Assembly: GCA_018712435.1 (NCBI GenBank)
Contig: DVGZ01000041.1
Span: 1-64,000 of the forward strand
Reading direction: 5' to 3'
DNA from: Candidatus Caccousia avicola
Lineage (GTDB): Bacteria > Bacillota > Clostridia > Oscillospirales > Acutalibacteraceae
Length of the DNA: 64,000 bases
Shown: positions 1 through 7,216 of the stretch, in pieces
How the letters are laid out: each line of letters opens with the position of its first letter
Numbering within the stretch: position 1 is the first letter of the stretch
Notes under the pieces: model-generated
The model's database searches: none
What the model was told of the DNA's origin: nothing
The model's input: only the letters and a program-made list of their open reading frames with translations
Translations under genes and position numbers: made by a program

Positions 1-1
1 G

Positions 2-961
2 GTGTGGTCTGTTTCCCATAACTTTTGGTTGTTTTTGGCTGCTGCCGTTCTCAATTGCTTCGAGCAGATCAACCAGACAGCCTGGTATTGTCTGCTCATA
101 GAGGACGCCCGTCCCAAGGATCTGGTGGGACTTTACACCTGGGTGAATATCGGCGGGCTGGTGGCTATCTTTTTCGCGCCGCTTTCCGGTTTGTTTGTCA
201 ACTCCTATTCGGTGGTGCCGGTTGTGCGGGTGTTGTATTTCGTTTTTGCATTGACCATGGTAGCGAAAACGATCATCACCTTCAAATTCTGCCATGAAAC
301 CAAGCAGGGAAAGATCCGCATGGCAGAGACGCGGAATGTGTCCGTGTTTCAGATGTTGGGGGAATACCGCCATCTGATTCCCGGCCTTTTGCGGAACAGA
401 GGGGTGCTGAAGGCGGTGGCCGTCTCGGTGATCCTGTACATCGTCAACATCGTAAACACCAATTTCTTCAGCCTGTATGTGACGCAGCGGCTGGGACTTT
501 CTGAAAATCTTCTGGCCGTGTTTCCGATTCTGAATGCCGCCGTGATGCTGATTTTCATGGTGGGGATCCAGCATCGCATCAGCGTGGCTAAATTCCGCGT
601 CCCGCTGTGGATTGGATTGGCGCTGTACGGTGTGGCGGCTTTGCTGCTGATTTTCACTCCCGCGAACAACGTGGGATTTGTGTTCCTCTATGTCTTTGTT
701 TCCGCTGTGGCAGCCGCGCTGGTGAATCCCCGCAAGGACGCGCTGCTCCAGCTCAATATCAATCCGCAGGAACGGGCGCGTTTGAACGCTCTGATCATGG
801 CCTCGACCATCGCGCTCTCGTCGCCCTTCGGCTATCTGGCCGGATGGCTTTCCAGTGTGGATCGCCGCCTGCCCTTTGCGTTCACTCTGGTGCTGTTTGT
901 CATTGCCATGCTGGTGATCTGCCGTGTGCAGGAGCCGCAGGTGGAGGAGAAGGAAGCCTGA
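2..961 (+). CDS. MFS-type transporter, 5'-truncated by window edge
   Basis: Integral membrane protein of the major facilitator type; only the C-terminal ~319 residues are in the window, so the true start lies upstream and the GTG at position 2 is probably internal. Hydrophobic segments recur throughout (roughly residues 8-28, 45-65, 70-92, 135-158, 165-190, 200-220, 225-245, 265-285, 290-310), separated by short basic loops. A charged central loop (about 93-125) resembles the cytoplasmic linker between the two six-helix halves of MFS proteins. The protein ends in an acidic tail, and a strong terminator follows 44 bp later. The substrate cannot be told from the sequence. Family assignment is from overall pattern, not a diagnostic motif. 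Confidence 0.7.
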   Translation: MWSVSHNFWLFLAAAVLNCFEQINQTAWYCLLIEDARPKDLVGLYTWVNIGGLVAIFFAPLSGLFVNSYSVVPVVRVLYFVFALTMVAKTIITFKFCHETKQGKIRMAETRNVSVFQMLGEYRHLIPGLLRNRGVLKAVAVSVILYIVNIVNTNFFSLYVTQRLGLSENLLAVFPILNAAVMLIFMVGIQHRISVAKFRVPLWIGLALYGVAALLLIFTPANNVGFVFLYVFVSAVAAALVNPRKDALLQLNINPQERARLNALIMASTIALSSPFGYLAGWLSSVDRRLPFAFTLVLFVIAMLVICRVQEPQVEEKEA

Positions 962-1004
962 GCATTTGGCCGGGCTTGCCTTGCGCAAATACTGTCTGCA
1001 CAGT

Positions 1005-1054
1005 CCGGGATCTTTTGAGCTGCCATGCTCTTAAAGGATCCCGGGCTTTTGTTT
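1005..1054 (+). terminator. Rho-independent terminator after MFS gene
   Basis: A long stem (left arm from CCGGGATCTTTTGAGC, right arm GCTCTTAAAGGATCCCGG) is followed by CTTTTGTTTT. It closes the MFS gene and resembles the hairpin at 3701-3756. Confidence 0.85.
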
Positions 1055-1093
1055 TGCGTCATAAGCCTTTACATGAGGACGGTTGTCGTGTAG

Positions 1094-1408
1094 GATGGAT
1101 ATTTTGCCAAGTCCTTGGAAGTGAATGAGAGCAAATATGCGCAGAGCCATTTGGCCCGCTGCTATCTGGAAGGCTGGGGAACCGGCCCGAATTATGAAAA
1201 AGCCTATTCTCTTGCCTGGGACTCTCAGACGGATAACAAGCAAAGTCTGTATGTGCTTGGCAAGCTTTACTGTGAGGGGCTGGGACTGCCGGAGGACATT
1301 GCCCGCGGCGTGGACTTTTTCCGGCAGGCCAATCTTTCCGATGCGCAGGAGGAGCTGAAAAAATACAAAAAAACGCTGTTCGGCAAATGGGTGCGCAGGC
1401 GTGTCTGA
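1094..1408 (+). pseudogene. Sel1-repeat protein fragment
   Basis: The frame encodes two Sel1/TPR-like repeats: an alanine/glycine pattern around AQSHLARCYLEGWGTG, then a second unit around SLYVLGKLYCEGLGL, then a basic tail. Sel1 repeats are alpha-alpha scaffolds for protein-protein contacts. The repeat pattern already runs (YFAKSLE) before the first usable start, TTG at 1115, and is cut by an in-frame TAG at 1091. There is no Shine-Dalgarno sequence, and the previous gene's terminator ends only 40 bp upstream. I read it as the 3' remnant of a larger Sel1 protein; a 97-aa protein starting at TTG 1115 is possible but less likely. Confidence 0.5.
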
Positions 1409-1433
1409 ACGAAACTCCTTTCCCAAAACCGGT

Positions 1434-1460
1434 AAAAATCGAAAGAGTGTTCGATTTTTG
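1434..1460 (+). terminator. Terminator after Sel1 fragment
   Basis: Hairpin AAAAATCGAA / TTCGATTTTT with a 6-nt loop; the right arm doubles as the T-run. It lies 25 bp after the Sel1 fragment's stop. Confidence 0.65.
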
Positions 1461-1471
1461 CTCTGGAATGG

Positions 1472-1500
1472 TTGCATAAAAACGGAAGCTGTGGTATGAT
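1472..1500 (+). promoter_or_regulatory. Sigma-A promoter of the SH3-like membrane protein gene
   Basis: TTGCAT (1472-1477), 17-bp spacer, TATGAT (1495-1500), placed 84 bp before the ATG at 1584. Confidence 0.7.
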
Positions 1501-1583
1501 GGAGCGGTAAAACGACTGATTTCGCGGTTTTTCACCGCAGCAAAGACGGCAGACAGCCACAGGAAAAGAGGAATCTGAACAAG

Positions 1584-2600
1584 ATGCTGTTCTTCATTGC
1601 GGCCGAACTGATTGCCGTCCCGCTTGTTTTTGGGGCAGGGTTTCTGAATGGTTCGATCGACGGCCTGGAAACTGTTCCTCCCTGGATTATCGCAGGAGCG
1701 GGGGCAGGCCTTGTACTTACCATCATACATTGGGTGTTCCGCGCTTTCCGATGGAAAACGGGGAACGTCCTGTTTGCTTTCTCGGAGGCTGCCCTGCTTC
1801 TCGGGCTCCTTCCCGGATCGTTTCTCTATGCGGAGCTTCTGAATCTGGATCAGTGCCACCGGTGGATGGCGTGGTTTGGGAGCAGTCTGGCCGCGCGCCT
1901 GTTTACGGTGCTGGCGGTGCTGACGATCGCCTCTGTGGCTCTGACCGCAATCGCCTTTCTGATTCGTCTCCGGCCCCTGCGTGTGGTGGTGCTGATTCTG
2001 CCTTTGCTTCTTCCGGCTGCTTTGTATCTTCACGGCTTGTCTGTCTGCACAAAGAGCTATTCGGATTACATGACGGCCAACCTGACGGTCGCCCAGCCCG
2101 TGGAGGAGTATGAACTGAAAAGGGATGCCGATATTTATTACCCGTCTTTTCTGCTGGAAAACACCTTTCCGATGCTTCTTCCGGAAGGCTACGCAGAGGA
2201 GGGCTTTTCCAAAGGGGACGTGGTCTATCTGCTCTATTCCATGAAGGCGGCGCAGCGGCAGAATTGGGAATACGTTCCGGTCAGCGATGGGGAAAAGGCC
2301 GGATTTGTCAAGATTTCAGAACTGAGAAAGCTCTCGGCCCCGCAAAACGAATATGCTGTGGCGACGCTGGAAAAGGATACTCCTGTGTATGAGGAGGAGA
2401 TCTTTGACACACGGGTGCTTCCTCTGGCAGGCGGTTCCGGAAAGGCGGCGGAGGAATGTGTTCTGTCCACTCTTCCGAAGGGAGAAAAGCTGGCGGTCAA
2501 ACGATTGCGCGGAGATTACCTGGAGGTGCTGCTTTCTGACGGTACCTCCGGTTATGTGGCGAGGGAAAGCGTGACGGTGGTCAAACAACCGCTTTCCTGA
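1584..2600 (+). CDS. Membrane protein with C-terminal SH3-like domains
   Basis: 338-aa protein. The N-terminal half holds four to five hydrophobic helices (about residues 2-22, 32-52, 62-84, 98-124, 130-150). The rest (about 165-338) is predicted extracytoplasmic, with two stretches resembling bacterial SH3/SH3b folds: one around WEYVPVSDGEKAGFVKISEL and one near the C-terminus around DYLEVLLSDGTSGYVARES. Such domains usually bind cell-wall peptides, so a role in sensing or anchoring at the wall is inferred. ATG 1584 is the first start after the in-frame stop at 1497 and has its own promoter. No named family is recognised. Confidence 0.7.
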   Translation: MLFFIAAELIAVPLVFGAGFLNGSIDGLETVPPWIIAGAGAGLVLTIIHWVFRAFRWKTGNVLFAFSEAALLLGLLPGSFLYAELLNLDQCHRWMAWFGSSLAARLFTVLAVLTIASVALTAIAFLIRLRPLRVVVLILPLLLPAALYLHGLSVCTKSYSDYMTANLTVAQPVEEYELKRDADIYYPSFLLENTFPMLLPEGYAEEGFSKGDVVYLLYSMKAAQRQNWEYVPVSDGEKAGFVKISELRKLSAPQNEYAVATLEKDTPVYEEEIFDTRVLPLAGGSGKAAEECVLSTLPKGEKLAVKRLRGDYLEVLLSDGTSGYVARESVTVVKQPLS

Positions 2601-2650
2601 ATATAGCAGAGGAAGTTGGATGCTGCATTTTCAAGGGAGGATGATCAAGG

Positions 2651-3697
2651 ATGAAGGACGCAATGATCCTGGAACAGGAAGCATTCCTGCGGGATACGCT
2701 GCAAAAGCTGCTGACACAGGACAGTCCCACGGGATTTACCGACCGGGCGGTTGAGCTGGCCGAAGGAATGGCGCGGGATTTGGGGTTTGAGACCAGCCGC
2801 ACCAATAAGGGCAATCTGGTGGTAACAGTGCCCGGCCGGGATGCGAGCCGCCGTGTGGGGCTGTGTGCCCATATCGACACGCTGGGGCTGATGGTACGCT
2901 CGATCACCGATAGCGGCATGCTGATGGTCACTCGGGTGGGCGGCCCTCTGATGCCCACGCTGGATGGGGAATACTGCCGCATCTATACCCGTGAGGGGAA
3001 TGTGTTCACCGGCACGGTGCTTTCCTTGTCGCCGTCGGTGCATGTACAGGACGACGCCGGTACCCGCGCCCGGGACGAGAAGAACATGGCGGTGCGGATC
3101 GACGAGAAGGTGCGCAGCAAGGAAGAGGTGCAGGCGCTGGGGATTGCCCCCGGCGATTATGTGTGTTACGATCCCAAGACGGTCATCACGGAGAGCGGGT
3201 TCGTCAAATCCCGTTTCCTCGATGACAAAGCCAGCGCCGCCTGCCTGCTGACGCTGCTTTGGTGGATGCACCATACTGGTGAACGGCCGCGGTACAACAC
3301 CTGGATCACCTTTACGGTTCATGAAGAGGTGGGACACGGCGGGGCCACTTTGCCGCCGGTGGACGAACTATTGGCGGTGGATATGGGCTGCATCGGAGAG
3401 GATCTGTCCTGCACCGAATATCAGGTGTCCATCTGCGCCAAGGACAGCAACGGTCCTTATGATTACAACATGGTCAGCCGGTTGGTGAAATTGGCCGGTG
3501 ACAGCGGAGTGGACTACGCGGTGGACGTCTACCCACACTACGGTTCGGATGTGTCTGCCGCATGGAGAGCAGGTATGGATGCACGCGCCGCCCTGATTGG
3601 GCCGGGTGTGCACGCATCGCATGGCATGGAGCGCACGCATCTGGATGCATTGCGCGCCACTTTGCAGCTGGCGGGACTGTATCTGGATCTGGCATAA
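2651..3697 (+). CDS. M42 family metallopeptidase
   Basis: 348-aa dinuclear-metal aminopeptidase of family M42 (glutamyl aminopeptidase/PepA/FrvX type), a cytosolic enzyme trimming N-terminal residues from peptides. Metal and catalytic motifs are in order: AHIDTLG (H74, D76), FLDDKASA with the bridging aspartate, HEEVGHGG with the catalytic glutamate pair, AVDMGC, and a C-terminal GPGVHASHGMERTH carrying the last metal histidine. Length is normal for the family. An AGGGAGG-type site precedes the ATG at 2651; ATG 2663 is a possible alternative. The gene stands alone before a strong terminator. Confidence 0.93.
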   Translation: MKDAMILEQEAFLRDTLQKLLTQDSPTGFTDRAVELAEGMARDLGFETSRTNKGNLVVTVPGRDASRRVGLCAHIDTLGLMVRSITDSGMLMVTRVGGPLMPTLDGEYCRIYTREGNVFTGTVLSLSPSVHVQDDAGTRARDEKNMAVRIDEKVRSKEEVQALGIAPGDYVCYDPKTVITESGFVKSRFLDDKASAACLLTLLWWMHHTGERPRYNTWITFTVHEEVGHGGATLPPVDELLAVDMGCIGEDLSCTEYQVSICAKDSNGPYDYNMVSRLVKLAGDSGVDYAVDVYPHYGSDVSAAWRAGMDARAALIGPGVHASHGMERTHLDALRATLQLAGLYLDLA

Positions 3698-3700
3698 CGA

Positions 3701-3756
3701 AATCCGGGACCTTTTGGAGCGTTTACCGCTCAAAGGGTCCCGGATTTTTTTGTTTT
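3701..3756 (+). terminator. Rho-independent terminator after M42 peptidase
   Basis: Stem AATCCGGGACCTTTT...GAGC / GCTCAAAGGGTCCCGGATT followed by seven Ts and GTTTT. Closely similar in design and sequence to the hairpin at 1005-1054. Confidence 0.9.
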
Positions 3757-3766
3757 CCCGGATTCC

Positions 3767-3795
3767 TTGACAGAGAAATGGAACGGTGATATAAT
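3767..3795 (+). promoter_or_regulatory. Consensus sigma-A promoter of the copper operon
   Basis: Perfect TTGACA (3767-3772), 17-bp spacer, perfect TATAAT (3790-3795). Such a strong promoter fits a repressed, metal-inducible operon. Confidence 0.92.
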
Positions 3796-3801
3796 ATACC
3801 C

Positions 3802-3820
3802 ATACCCCGTGGGGGTGTAT
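3802..3820 (+). promoter_or_regulatory. Putative CsoR operator
   Basis: A GC-rich pseudo-palindrome, TACCCCGTGGGGGTGTAT (3803-3820), sits at the expected transcription start of the copA promoter. It follows the TACCC-N4-GGGGGT pattern of the Bacillus subtilis CsoR site. A csoR gene lies in the same operon, so the repressor is probably at hand. Confidence 0.75.
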
Positions 3821-3857
3821 AGAAAACTTTACGCAGAACCGGGAAAGGAGAATCCAG

Positions 3858-6437
3858 GTGAAACAGCGTTTTGATGTAACGGGGATGACTTGCAGCGCAT
3901 GCAGCGCCCATGTGGAAAAGGCTGTGCGCAGCTGCGGTGTGGACGGTGTATCGGTGAATCTGCTGCAAAACAGTATGACGGTGGATTACGACGCGTCCAA
4001 GCTGACCTCCGGCGCGATTATTCAGGCGGTGGAGGACGCGGGATATGGCGCGTCTGTCCATGGAGCGTCCGAAGCGGCGCGGCAGGATATTCCGAATGAG
4101 GGGGAGAAGGAGGCAAAATCCACCCGCTTTCGGCTCAAGGTGTCGATTGCATTCCTAATCCCGCTGATGTATATTTCCATGGGCCACATGATGGGGCTTC
4201 CTCTGCCGTCCTTTTTGCACGGAACAGAGAACGCGCTGGCCTTCGCGTTTACGCAATTCCTGCTGGTCCTTCCCATCCTGTTTGTCAACCGGAAATTTTA
4301 TCAGAATGGATTCAAAAGCCTGTTCAAGGGAGCGCCAACCATGGATACCCTGATTGCAATCGGATCCGGGGCGGCTCTGGTGTATGGAATTTATGCGATT
4401 TACTGCATTGGATGGGGTCTTGGGCACGGCGACTGGGGGCTGGTGGACCAGTACTCCATGGATTTGTACTTTGAGTCCGCCGGAACCATCCTGACGCTGA
4501 TCACCGTCGGTAAATTTCTGGAAGCGAGATCCAAGGGCCGAACCTCGGACGCGGTTTCCCGTCTGATGAACCTTGCCCCGAAAACGGCCCTGCTTCTGCG
4601 GGAGGGGGAGGAAGTGGAAATCCCTCTGGAGCAGGTGAAGCCCGGAGATGTGCTGATTGTCAAGGCGGGGGCTTCCGTCCCGGTGGACGGGAAGCTTTTG
4701 GAAGGCTCCGCCGCTGTGGATGAATCGGCCTTTACCGGCGAGAGTATGCCGGTGGAGAAAACGGTGGGAGACAGTCTGACGGGCGGAACGATCAGCAAAT
4801 CCGGATGGATGAAGATGGAGGCCGCGCGCGTCGGTTCCGATACCGCTTTGGCACAGATCATCCGGCTGGTGGAGGACGCCAACGCGACAAAAGCGCCGAT
4901 TGCGCGGATCGCGGATAAGGTGAGCGCCGTTTTTGTCCCCGCTGTGATGGCGATCGCCGTGGTGGCGACGGTGGCGTGGCTGCTGGCCGGTCAGTCTCTG
5001 ACCTTTGCGCTGTCGATTGGCATTTCCGTGCTGGTGATTTCCTGTCCGTGCGCGCTTGGCCTTGCCACGCCGACCGCCATTATGGTGGGAACGGGCAAGG
5101 GAGCGGAGAACGGAATCCTGTTCAAAACGGCGGAAAGCCTGGAAACCATCCATTCCGTGGATACCGTGGTGCTGGACAAGACAGGCACAGTCACGCAGGG
5201 CCGCCCTGAGACAGCGGAAATTCTCCCCGCACAGGGAGTGACGGAGGAGGAGCTGTTGCTGTGGGCCGCTTCCGTGGAGCAGCGCTCCGACCATCCGCTT
5301 TCCCTGGCCATCCGGGAACGGGCAAAGGGAGTGGAGCTGCTGAACGCCGACGCATTCCGCACAGAGGAAGGGCGCGGCGTGTCGGCTCTGGTGGACGGTA
5401 AGCGTGTTCTGGCGGGCAACCGCCGGATGCTGGAGGAAAACGGCATCGATCCCGGCCCTCTTGCCCGTCAGGAGGAAGAACAGGCGGCGCTGGGGCGGAC
5501 TCCGCTTTATTTTGCCCGGGAGGGGAAGCTGCTGGGACTCATCTCCGTGGCGGATCTGGTAAAGCCAACAAGCCGTCAGGCTGTAGAGGAGCTGCGGGCG
5601 CTCGGGATCGACGTAGTCATGCTGACGGGAGACAACCGGCGTACCGCGGCCGCGATCGGAAAGGAGCTTTCTATCCCGCATGTTGTCGCGGAGGTCTATC
5701 CGCAGGATAAGGAGCAGGAGGTCCGCCGGCTTCAGGAGCAGGGCAGACGCGTGGCGATGGTCGGAGACGGCGTGAACGACGCGCCCGCGCTGGCCCGCGC
5801 GGATGTGGGAATTGCCATCGGTGCCGGAACGGATGTGGCGATTGAGTCGGCCAGTGTGGTGCTGATGCGCAGCGATCTGATGGACGCTGTTTCCGCCATC
5901 CAGTTGGGACGCGCGGTGATCCGAAATATCAAGGAAAACCTGTTTTGGGCCTTTTTCTATAACAGCATCGGGATTCCCGTGGCCGCCGGTGTGTTCTTCA
6001 CGCTCTGGGGCTGGAAGCTGAATCCCATGCTTGGCGCGGCGGCTATGAGCCTGAGCTCCGTCTGTGTCGTCTCCAATGCCCTGCGGCTTCGTTTCTTCAA
6101 AAGGAAGCTGCATGGGAACGCCGCTCTCCCGCCCGTGGAAACGGAGCTTCGCATTCCGGGGGAGGAGCAGGGGACGGACACAGTTTCCCATAAAGAATCA
6201 ACCAAAGAGAAAGAAGGAGAGGAAACCATGACAAAGACAATCGAAATTGAAGGCATGATGTGCGGCCACTGTGTCGCGCATGTGGAGAAAGCGCTGAACG
6301 CGATCGACGGTGTGCAGGAGGCCAAGGCGGATTTGGAGAACAAGTGCGCCACGGTGACGCTCACGAAGGATGTGGACGACAGCGTTCTGACGCAAGCGGT
6401 CACCGAGGCGGGATACGAAGTTAAGGGAATCCGCTGA
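3858..6437 (+). CDS. copA: Copper-exporting P1B-ATPase with C-terminal CopZ-like domain
   Basis: 859-aa Cu(+)-translocating ATPase. An N-terminal heavy-metal domain with GMTCSACSAH (about residues 9-18) is followed by membrane helices, the TGES phosphatase loop, ISCPCALGLATP (CPC about 396-398, transmembrane metal site), DKTGT with the phosphorylated Asp (about 440), an HP pair (DHPLS) and GDGVNDAP (about 636). Unusually, after a charged linker, a second complete HMA domain (GMMCGHC, 791-859) follows in the same frame. The GTG start has AAAGGAG seven bases upstream. It exports cytosolic copper, first gene of a csoR-linked operon. Confidence 0.95.
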   Translation: MKQRFDVTGMTCSACSAHVEKAVRSCGVDGVSVNLLQNSMTVDYDASKLTSGAIIQAVEDAGYGASVHGASEAARQDIPNEGEKEAKSTRFRLKVSIAFLIPLMYISMGHMMGLPLPSFLHGTENALAFAFTQFLLVLPILFVNRKFYQNGFKSLFKGAPTMDTLIAIGSGAALVYGIYAIYCIGWGLGHGDWGLVDQYSMDLYFESAGTILTLITVGKFLEARSKGRTSDAVSRLMNLAPKTALLLREGEEVEIPLEQVKPGDVLIVKAGASVPVDGKLLEGSAAVDESAFTGESMPVEKTVGDSLTGGTISKSGWMKMEAARVGSDTALAQIIRLVEDANATKAPIARIADKVSAVFVPAVMAIAVVATVAWLLAGQSLTFALSIGISVLVISCPCALGLATPTAIMVGTGKGAENGILFKTAESLETIHSVDTVVLDKTGTVTQGRPETAEILPAQGVTEEELLLWAASVEQRSDHPLSLAIRERAKGVELLNADAFRTEEGRGVSALVDGKRVLAGNRRMLEENGIDPGPLARQEEEQAALGRTPLYFAREGKLLGLISVADLVKPTSRQAVEELRALGIDVVMLTGDNRRTAAAIGKELSIPHVVAEVYPQDKEQEVRRLQEQGRRVAMVGDGVNDAPALARADVGIAIGAGTDVAIESASVVLMRSDLMDAVSAIQLGRAVIRNIKENLFWAFFYNSIGIPVAAGVFFTLWGWKLNPMLGAAAMSLSSVCVVSNALRLRFFKRKLHGNAALPPVETELRIPGEEQGTDTVSHKESTKEKEGEETMTKTIEIEGMMCGHCVAHVEKALNAIDGVQEAKADLENKCATVTLTKDVDDSVLTQAVTEAGYEVKGIR
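6214..6437 (+). CDS. copZ: Possible internally initiated CopZ copper chaperone inside copA
   Basis: Inside copA and in its frame, a strong ribosome site AAGGAGAGG (6214-6222) lies 5 nt before ATG 6228. Starting there gives a 69-aa single HMA-domain protein (MTKTIEIEGMMCGHC...), exactly the size and fold of stand-alone CopZ copper chaperones. Free CopZ delivers Cu(I) to CopA and CsoR. The linker upstream (KESTKEKEGEE) reads like translated intergenic sequence, suggesting copA and copZ once were separate genes and lost the stop between them. Whether a free chaperone is made is inference. Confidence 0.55.
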
Positions 6438-6450
6438 TCGGGAGCACGCC

Positions 6451-6723
6451 ATGAGAGCGGATAAGGCGAAGGTGTCCCGCCTGCTGAAAACGGCCCGGGG
6501 CCAGATCGACGGCATCCTGAAAATGGTGGAGGAGGACAAATACTGCATTGATATCCTCAACCAGATTATGGCGTCGGAAGCGGTGCTTCGCCGCGCGCAG
6601 CGAGAGGTCCTGCGGGCCCATATGGAGGGCTGTGTCACGGAAGCGTTTGCCCACGCGGACGAAGCGGAGCGGGCGGAGAAAATTGAAGAGATTATCAAAA
6701 CGGTCGAAAAAATGGAGCGTTGA
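6451..6723 (+). CDS. csoR: CsoR-family copper-sensing transcriptional repressor
   Basis: 90-aa all-helical repressor of the CsoR/FrmR (DUF156) family. The Cu(I) ligand set C32, H57 and C61 (YC...AHMEGC) matches copper sensors rather than formaldehyde-sensing FrmR. The N-terminal KAKVSRLLKTARGQIDGI segment is the conserved DNA-binding helix. The gene starts 13 bp after copA, so it is co-transcribed and probably autoregulated through the operator at 3802-3820. Copper binding would release the operator and allow efflux. Confidence 0.93.
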   Translation: MRADKAKVSRLLKTARGQIDGILKMVEEDKYCIDILNQIMASEAVLRRAQREVLRAHMEGCVTEAFAHADEAERAEKIEEIIKTVEKMER

Positions 6724-6770
6724 ACAAAGCGCGCCGGGGATTGTGTTTCCCGGCGCGCTTTGTTCGTTTT
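6722..6770 (+). terminator. Terminator of the copper operon
   Basis: Very strong GC hairpin: GAACAAAGCGCGCCGGG / CCCGGCGCGCTTTGTTC, starting at the csoR stop codon and followed by GTTTT. Confidence 0.92.
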
Positions 6771-6808
6771 GGGATTGTCTGGAATAACAAAAAGGATCCC
6801 AGATTTTC

Positions 6809-6837
6809 TTGCATTTGATTGTGAAATCTGTTATAAT
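6809..6837 (+). promoter_or_regulatory. Sigma-A promoter of the hydrogenase operon
   Basis: TTGCAT (6809-6814), 17-bp spacer, perfect TATAAT (6832-6837). Confidence 0.85.
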
Positions 6838-6840
6838 TAT

Positions 6841-6860
6841 TACGTTAAAACTTTAACAAA
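6841..6860 (+). promoter_or_regulatory. Rex-like redox operator
   Basis: GTTAA (6844-6848), AACT, TTAAC (6853-6857) and following AA: a good match to the Rex site TTGTTAA-N4-TTAACAA (right half complete, left half GTTAA). It overlaps the first transcribed bases, a classical repressor position. Rex represses hydrogenase and fermentation genes at low NADH/NAD+ in Clostridia. Confidence 0.65.
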
Positions 6861-6924
6861 AATGTCTCAAATTTGTCTCATGTAAGAAAAGTTATTGAAA
6901 AGGGAAAAGGAGGAAACAGCACCT

Positions 6925-7176
6925 ATGATGGAGGTCACCATTTGTATCGGCAGCTCCTGCCATTTGAAGGGCTCCAGAGACGTCATCTCCATTTTGCAGC
7001 GCCTGATCGCGCTCAACCGGTTGGAGAGCGAAGTGGAGCTGAAGGGCTCGTTCTGCATGGGGGAGTGCATGAACAACGGCGTCTGTGTCTGCATTGATGG
7101 CGAGCGATTCAATGTTACTCCGTTGGGGACGGAGGAATTCTTCAAGACGGAAATCATGAAACGGCTGGGAAAGTAA
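6925..7176 (+). CDS. Thioredoxin-like [2Fe-2S] ferredoxin
   Basis: 83-aa protein of the thioredoxin-like [2Fe-2S] ferredoxin group (NuoE/HydC C-terminal type). Cys7, Cys12, Cys44 and Cys48 form the C-x4-C-x31-C-x3-C ligand set. The start at ATG 6925 follows AAGGAGG at 6908-6914; an upstream in-frame ATG at 6895 would place the ribosome site inside the gene. It is the first gene of the operon with two [FeFe]-hydrogenase-type proteins, so it most likely shuttles electrons to or from one of them. It is too small to bind NAD(P)H or flavin itself. Confidence 0.88.
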   Translation: MMEVTICIGSSCHLKGSRDVISILQRLIALNRLESEVELKGSFCMGECMNNGVCVCIDGERFNVTPLGTEEFFKTEIMKRLGK

Positions 7177-7216
7177 GCGTTTGGGTCATCATTATGGATG
7201 GAGAAGGAGTTTTCAC

